Shown here: positions 37,436 through 40,118 of the stretch, in pieces | How the letters are laid out: the number at the start of each line of letters is the position of its first letter | Position numbering within the stretch: position 1 is the stretch's first letter | NCBI GenBank assembly: GCA_016198545.1 | Contig: JACQIJ010000180.1 | Span: forward strand, 1 to 40,118 | DNA: 40,118 nucleotides | Direction of reading: 5' to 3' | DNA from: Pseudomonadota bacterium | GTDB lineage: Bacteria > Pseudomonadota > Alphaproteobacteria > Micavibrionales > Micavibrionaceae | The notes under the pieces: generated by a model | The model's database searches: none | Told to the model about the DNA's origin: nothing | The model's input: only the letters and a program-made list of their open reading frames with translations | Program-made: the position numbers and the translations under genes

Positions 37436-40118
37436 TTACTTGTTGCGTCCCAGGTTGCGCATCACGTCCAGGCCGCCCTGCGCGCCTTTCTGCAGCGTAC
37501 TCTGCAATACCTGCGACCCGCCGGCGGCATAGGTCAGGAGCTGTTCGGCCGGATCCTTGGCGATTTCCCCGAAGCTCGTCACGCTCGCGCCCATCCAGCG
37601 CAGGATATTGTCCGGGATCAGGTCTACGAGCTTGAAAGAGGCGACCGCCTGCAGATACACGATGATCGCGTACAGCGCGGTATAGAAGAAGCTGCTGACC
37701 GGGTCGCGCATGAACTCCAGGGATCCTGTCTGGCCTGCCACCGGGGTCTGATATCCCTTCGTCTGCAAGTTATCGAACCCGGTTATGTTCGTAACCGCAA
37801 GGTGCCAGATTTCATGAAGCACATAGACCTGCGCCGCGAAAATGGCCAGGCCGGCCAGAAGTCCGAACACAATCAGGATCGGTCTTATCATGATTTCAAA
37901 CATAAGGTAATAGCCGTCCAGTCCGGCGGGCCCGGGCAGGCCTTCGCCATCGATGTGGATATGGGCAAGAGCCCACAGCGGCACGCCGACCATCGCTTCG
38001 AATATGGATCTGATCCACGTCATCGTCGCGAAGAAGAAATATATGAAAGGCATGAAGGGAAGGATGTAATAAAGTATGAATCCGATGGAAAGCCCCATAA
38101 GTCCTATCTGCACGGCGAAATCCGCCATCGAGATTCCAAGTCCGCCGATTTCCGTGCGGCCCAGCAGGTTGGCGAGGCCGCCGAAGAGGCCGGCTCCGAA
38201 TGAAAATCCCAGATTCATCATCGAGCTTTCGACCATGCTGCGCCCCACGCCGACAAGCTGCGCCAGGGGGTGGACGGAAACATTATCGACAAGGTTGAAC
38301 AGACCTTCGAGGCCGAGAACGGCGGTAATCGTGTCCTGGAAAATATTGCCTGTTGGTTGAATGAAAAGGTCCTGCCAGGAATTGACCGCGTAGTAATAGG
38401 CCATGGCGGCATAGATGTCGTCAGGCTGCGCGAGATTGACCAGCGTTCCATCGGGAAGTTTAGGGTTGTAGCGCTCAATCCCCGTGACCCACCCGCTTTC
38501 GCGCGCGCGTTCCATGCGGACCTGCTCCATCACTTCGGGATATTTTTTAGGCGTAGGCAGGCTGAACGATGCGGCTATATAGCTTCCATTGTATTGCGCC
38601 ACTCTGTTGTACCAGATTCCCGCGCCGCCCCATCCCATGTCCGTTACGGCCGGGAACCAGTTGGGGTCGGCGACCTGATCGGCCCTGCCGGCCAGAATGG
38701 CTTGCCGCACCAGATCATCGTAATAGTCGATGTAATCCGTCTTGAGAAAATTGCCGAAGGGAACGGGCGAAAAGGGGTCTTTTTCCATGATGGGCATGAA
38801 TCGCCTTGCCACCGCTTCCCCGTCGGCCCAGAAAAGCGCATCGTTGACCAGTAGTTCAAGAAGAATATCGTAATACCTCTCCTGCACCGTTTGCGCGCCG
38901 GGCGTGGTCAGGTCCTTGACCTGGACGACGATTTCGCCGCAAATCGGGCGTACGCTGCCGGGGTACTTGTTGTAGGCCGGATCGATTTCGCCAATGACGA
39001 TAACGATTTCTTCCGATCTGGCAGAAGTTGTCGGCGTTATGATGCTGCGCGCGTTCGTGACGGCCGCCTGGAATCCGCCGGGCATCGGCACGGCATTGTT
39101 GCCGTAGATCTGGAACACCTCGATCGTCTTGCTGCCGTCGGGGCCGCGCAGCCACCCTTCGATCCAGCGGCACGTATGAACCGTATAGGCCCATTCCAGA
39201 AGCGTATTGAAATGCGGCGGGTTCGGCAGGACGACAAGGTTTTCCGGCTGCCCCATAGGCGTCGAGTTTCCGCTGCCCAGCTCCGTGTTGAACAATATCC
39301 AGGCATTCGTGGCAAGTCCCGATCCCCATTTGGCGATGCGCAGAGTCATGATCTGGGCCACGTTCATGCCGAAGCTGTTGTTCGTTCCGAACGGAACTAT
39401 GACCAGCAGCGCTATGGCGAAAATCATGCGCGGCACGGCCCATGTGCGGTTGAATCTTTTTCCGAACGGCGACCCGGTAACGGCCGTTTCGCCCACGGTC
39501 GTGGCGACAAGATACAGGAAAACGATGAGACCGACCGCCAGTATGCCCGTATTGTAGAACTGGAACAGCAGGAGCATCCCGCTGTGAAGCGCGCCCGGCC
39601 ATGACGCGACGATGGCCGTATTCTGGTTTGTGAAGCAGGGAATGCCGGCCGCCACGCAGGTGATTCCGCCCCCCACGTCGGTGAATACGCCCGGAATGCC
39701 GAATACCAGATCAAGAAGAACGAAGGCGACGTCGTCGGTCGCGTTGGGAGTCGAAAAGAATTGCTGCAGGAACGCGGGCGTTATGCCCGAAGCATGCGCC
39801 GCACCGGAAAAAAGGGAAAAACCGAGTATAAGAAACTGCGCGAACAGCAGGAATATTCCGCCCAGAACGGCGTAGTAAATGATGACCTGATCGATGTTTT
39901 CCCTTTTAATGACGAGGTTCCGGCGCGCTTCCATCAGGACATGCCGCATGCCGTAGCGGCCTATGCTGTCGGCTCTCAGGTAGGGGTGATTATAGGGCAG
40001 AAGGCGCGCGGCATGGAATGCGGCGGCCATGTACATGGCAATATGGGAGAAGCCCGAAAAAAAAAGCCTTCCCGCCCGCGGCAACAGGCCGGGAAGAGCC
40101 GCGTATTTTATGATTTGC
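37436..40118 (-). CDS. DotA/TraY-family type IVB secretion protein (5' end outside window)
   Basis: This is a large inner-membrane protein of type IVB (Dot/Icm, IncI-like) secretion systems. The frame has no stop up to the window edge and reads KYAALPGLLPRAGRLFFSGF before the first ATG, so the true start is probably just outside; a TTG at 40084 is unlikely to be it. LLPYNHPYLRADSIGRYGMR and RENIDQVIIYYAVLGGIFLL match the DotA/TraY N-terminus. Several membrane spans lie at each end around a periplasmic domain of about 350 residues. The C-terminus has KLVDLIPDNILRWMGASVTS, then FGEIAKDPAEQLL. It points away from mlaC, tail-to-tail. Other T4BSS genes are expected beyond the right edge. Confidence 0.88.
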   Translation of the reverse strand, partial: QIIKYAALPGLLPRAGRLFFSGFSHIAMYMAAAFHAARLLPYNHPYLRADSIGRYGMRHVLMEARRNLVIKRENIDQVIIYYAVLGGIFLLFAQFLILGFSLFSGAAHASGITPAFLQQFFSTPNATDDVAFVLLDLVFGIPGVFTDVGGGITCVAAGIPCFTNQNTAIVASWPGALHSGMLLLFQFYNTGILAVGLIVFLYLVATTVGETAVTGSPFGKRFNRTWAVPRMIFAIALLVIVPFGTNNSFGMNVAQIMTLRIAKWGSGLATNAWILFNTELGSGNSTPMGQPENLVVLPNPPHFNTLLEWAYTVHTCRWIEGWLRGPDGSKTIEVFQIYGNNAVPMPGGFQAAVTNARSIITPTTSARSEEIVIVIGEIDPAYNKYPGSVRPICGEIVVQVKDLTTPGAQTVQERYYDILLELLVNDALFWADGEAVARRFMPIMEKDPFSPVPFGNFLKTDYIDYYDDLVRQAILAGRADQVADPNWFPAVTDMGWGGAGIWYNRVAQYNGSYIAASFSLPTPKKYPEVMEQVRMERARESGWVTGIERYNPKLPDGTLVNLAQPDDIYAAMAYYYAVNSWQDLFIQPTGNIFQDTITAVLGLEGLFNLVDNVSVHPLAQLVGVGRSMVESSMMNLGFSFGAGLFGGLANLLGRTEIGGLGISMADFAVQIGLMGLSIGFILYYILPFMPFIYFFFATMTWIRSIFEAMVGVPLWALAHIHIDGEGLPGPAGLDGYYLMFEIMIRPILIVFGLLAGLAIFAAQVYVLHEIWHLAVTNITGFDNLQTKGYQTPVAGQTGSLEFMRDPVSSFFYTALYAIIVYLQAVASFKLVDLIPDNILRWMGASVTSFGEIAKDPAEQLLTYAAGGSQVLQSTLQKGAQGGLDVMRNLGRNK

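Noticed and set aside
1..40118. tRNA, rRNA, CRISPR array, parS site or complete insertion sequence
   Set aside because: No T-loop motif, repeat-spacer pattern, TGTTTCACGTGAAACA-like site or transposase with terminal inverted repeats was found by eye; a dedicated scan (tRNAscan-SE, Infernal, ISfinder) would be decisive.

Overview
The window reads as a chromosome segment of an alphaproteobacterium, probably a deep-branching or Rhodospirillales/Micavibrionales-like lineage. This is inferred from gene content: the parB / holA-lptE-leuS neighbourhood, a DUF3576 lipoprotein, alphaproteobacterial hypotheticals, and a DotA/TraY gene. It is GC-rich and gene-dense. I saw no rRNA, tRNA or CRISPR array.

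Layout. (1) 3-563: the 3' part of chromosomal parB. (2) 564-5894: an accessory stretch that is mostly broken genes. It holds the head of a VirD4/TraG coupling protein, a Sel1-repeat protein, a RadC tail, an ORF6N-protein tail, a small hypothetical, an intact Phd/VapC-type toxin-antitoxin pair with promoter and operator, a plasmid/ICE-type ParB-like gene in two pieces, a lipoprotein head, and what looks like a contact-dependent-inhibition toxin tail with its immunity gene. (3) 5895-10479 (minus): leuS, rhodanese, lptE, holA. A terminator-like hairpin overlaps the lptE start codon. (4) 10604-15246: a catabolic cassette with a BKACE enzyme plus SDR (plus strand), a HAD phosphatase, a dienelactone hydrolase and a long SDR (minus). 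It lies between leuS and DUF3576, which I expect to be neighbours. (5) 15330-25433: DUF3576 lipoprotein, TPR-sulfotransferase, YggS, an alphaproteobacterial hypothetical, a winged-helix regulator without a receiver domain, another hypothetical, a secreted protein, an Smr protein, a divergent PEP carboxylase and a transglutaminase-like protein. (6) 25430-30846: a two-component system and a double DUF350 membrane protein (minus), divergent from GT2 glycosyltransferase, LAB_N protein and ArnT-like transferase (plus). This is a candidate regulated lipid A / envelope-sugar modification locus. (7) 30835-37407: EpmB/KamA-like radical SAM enzyme and leucyl aminopeptidase (minus), then lptF, lptG, mlaA and mlaC (plus), an outer-membrane lipid transport block. 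(8) 37436-40118 (minus): a DotA/TraY-family type IVB secretion protein whose 5' end runs off the window.

Two themes stand out. One is envelope biology: LptE, LptF, LptG, MlaA, MlaC, the ArnT-like module and DotA. The other is recombination scars: the parB-holA junction has collected fragments of conjugation, partition, phage and toxin genes. The most promising leads are the two-component/DUF350/GT2/LAB_N/ArnT locus, the type IVB gene at the right edge, the PEP carboxylase with an altered catalytic loop, and the toxin/immunity remnant inside the split ParB-like gene.
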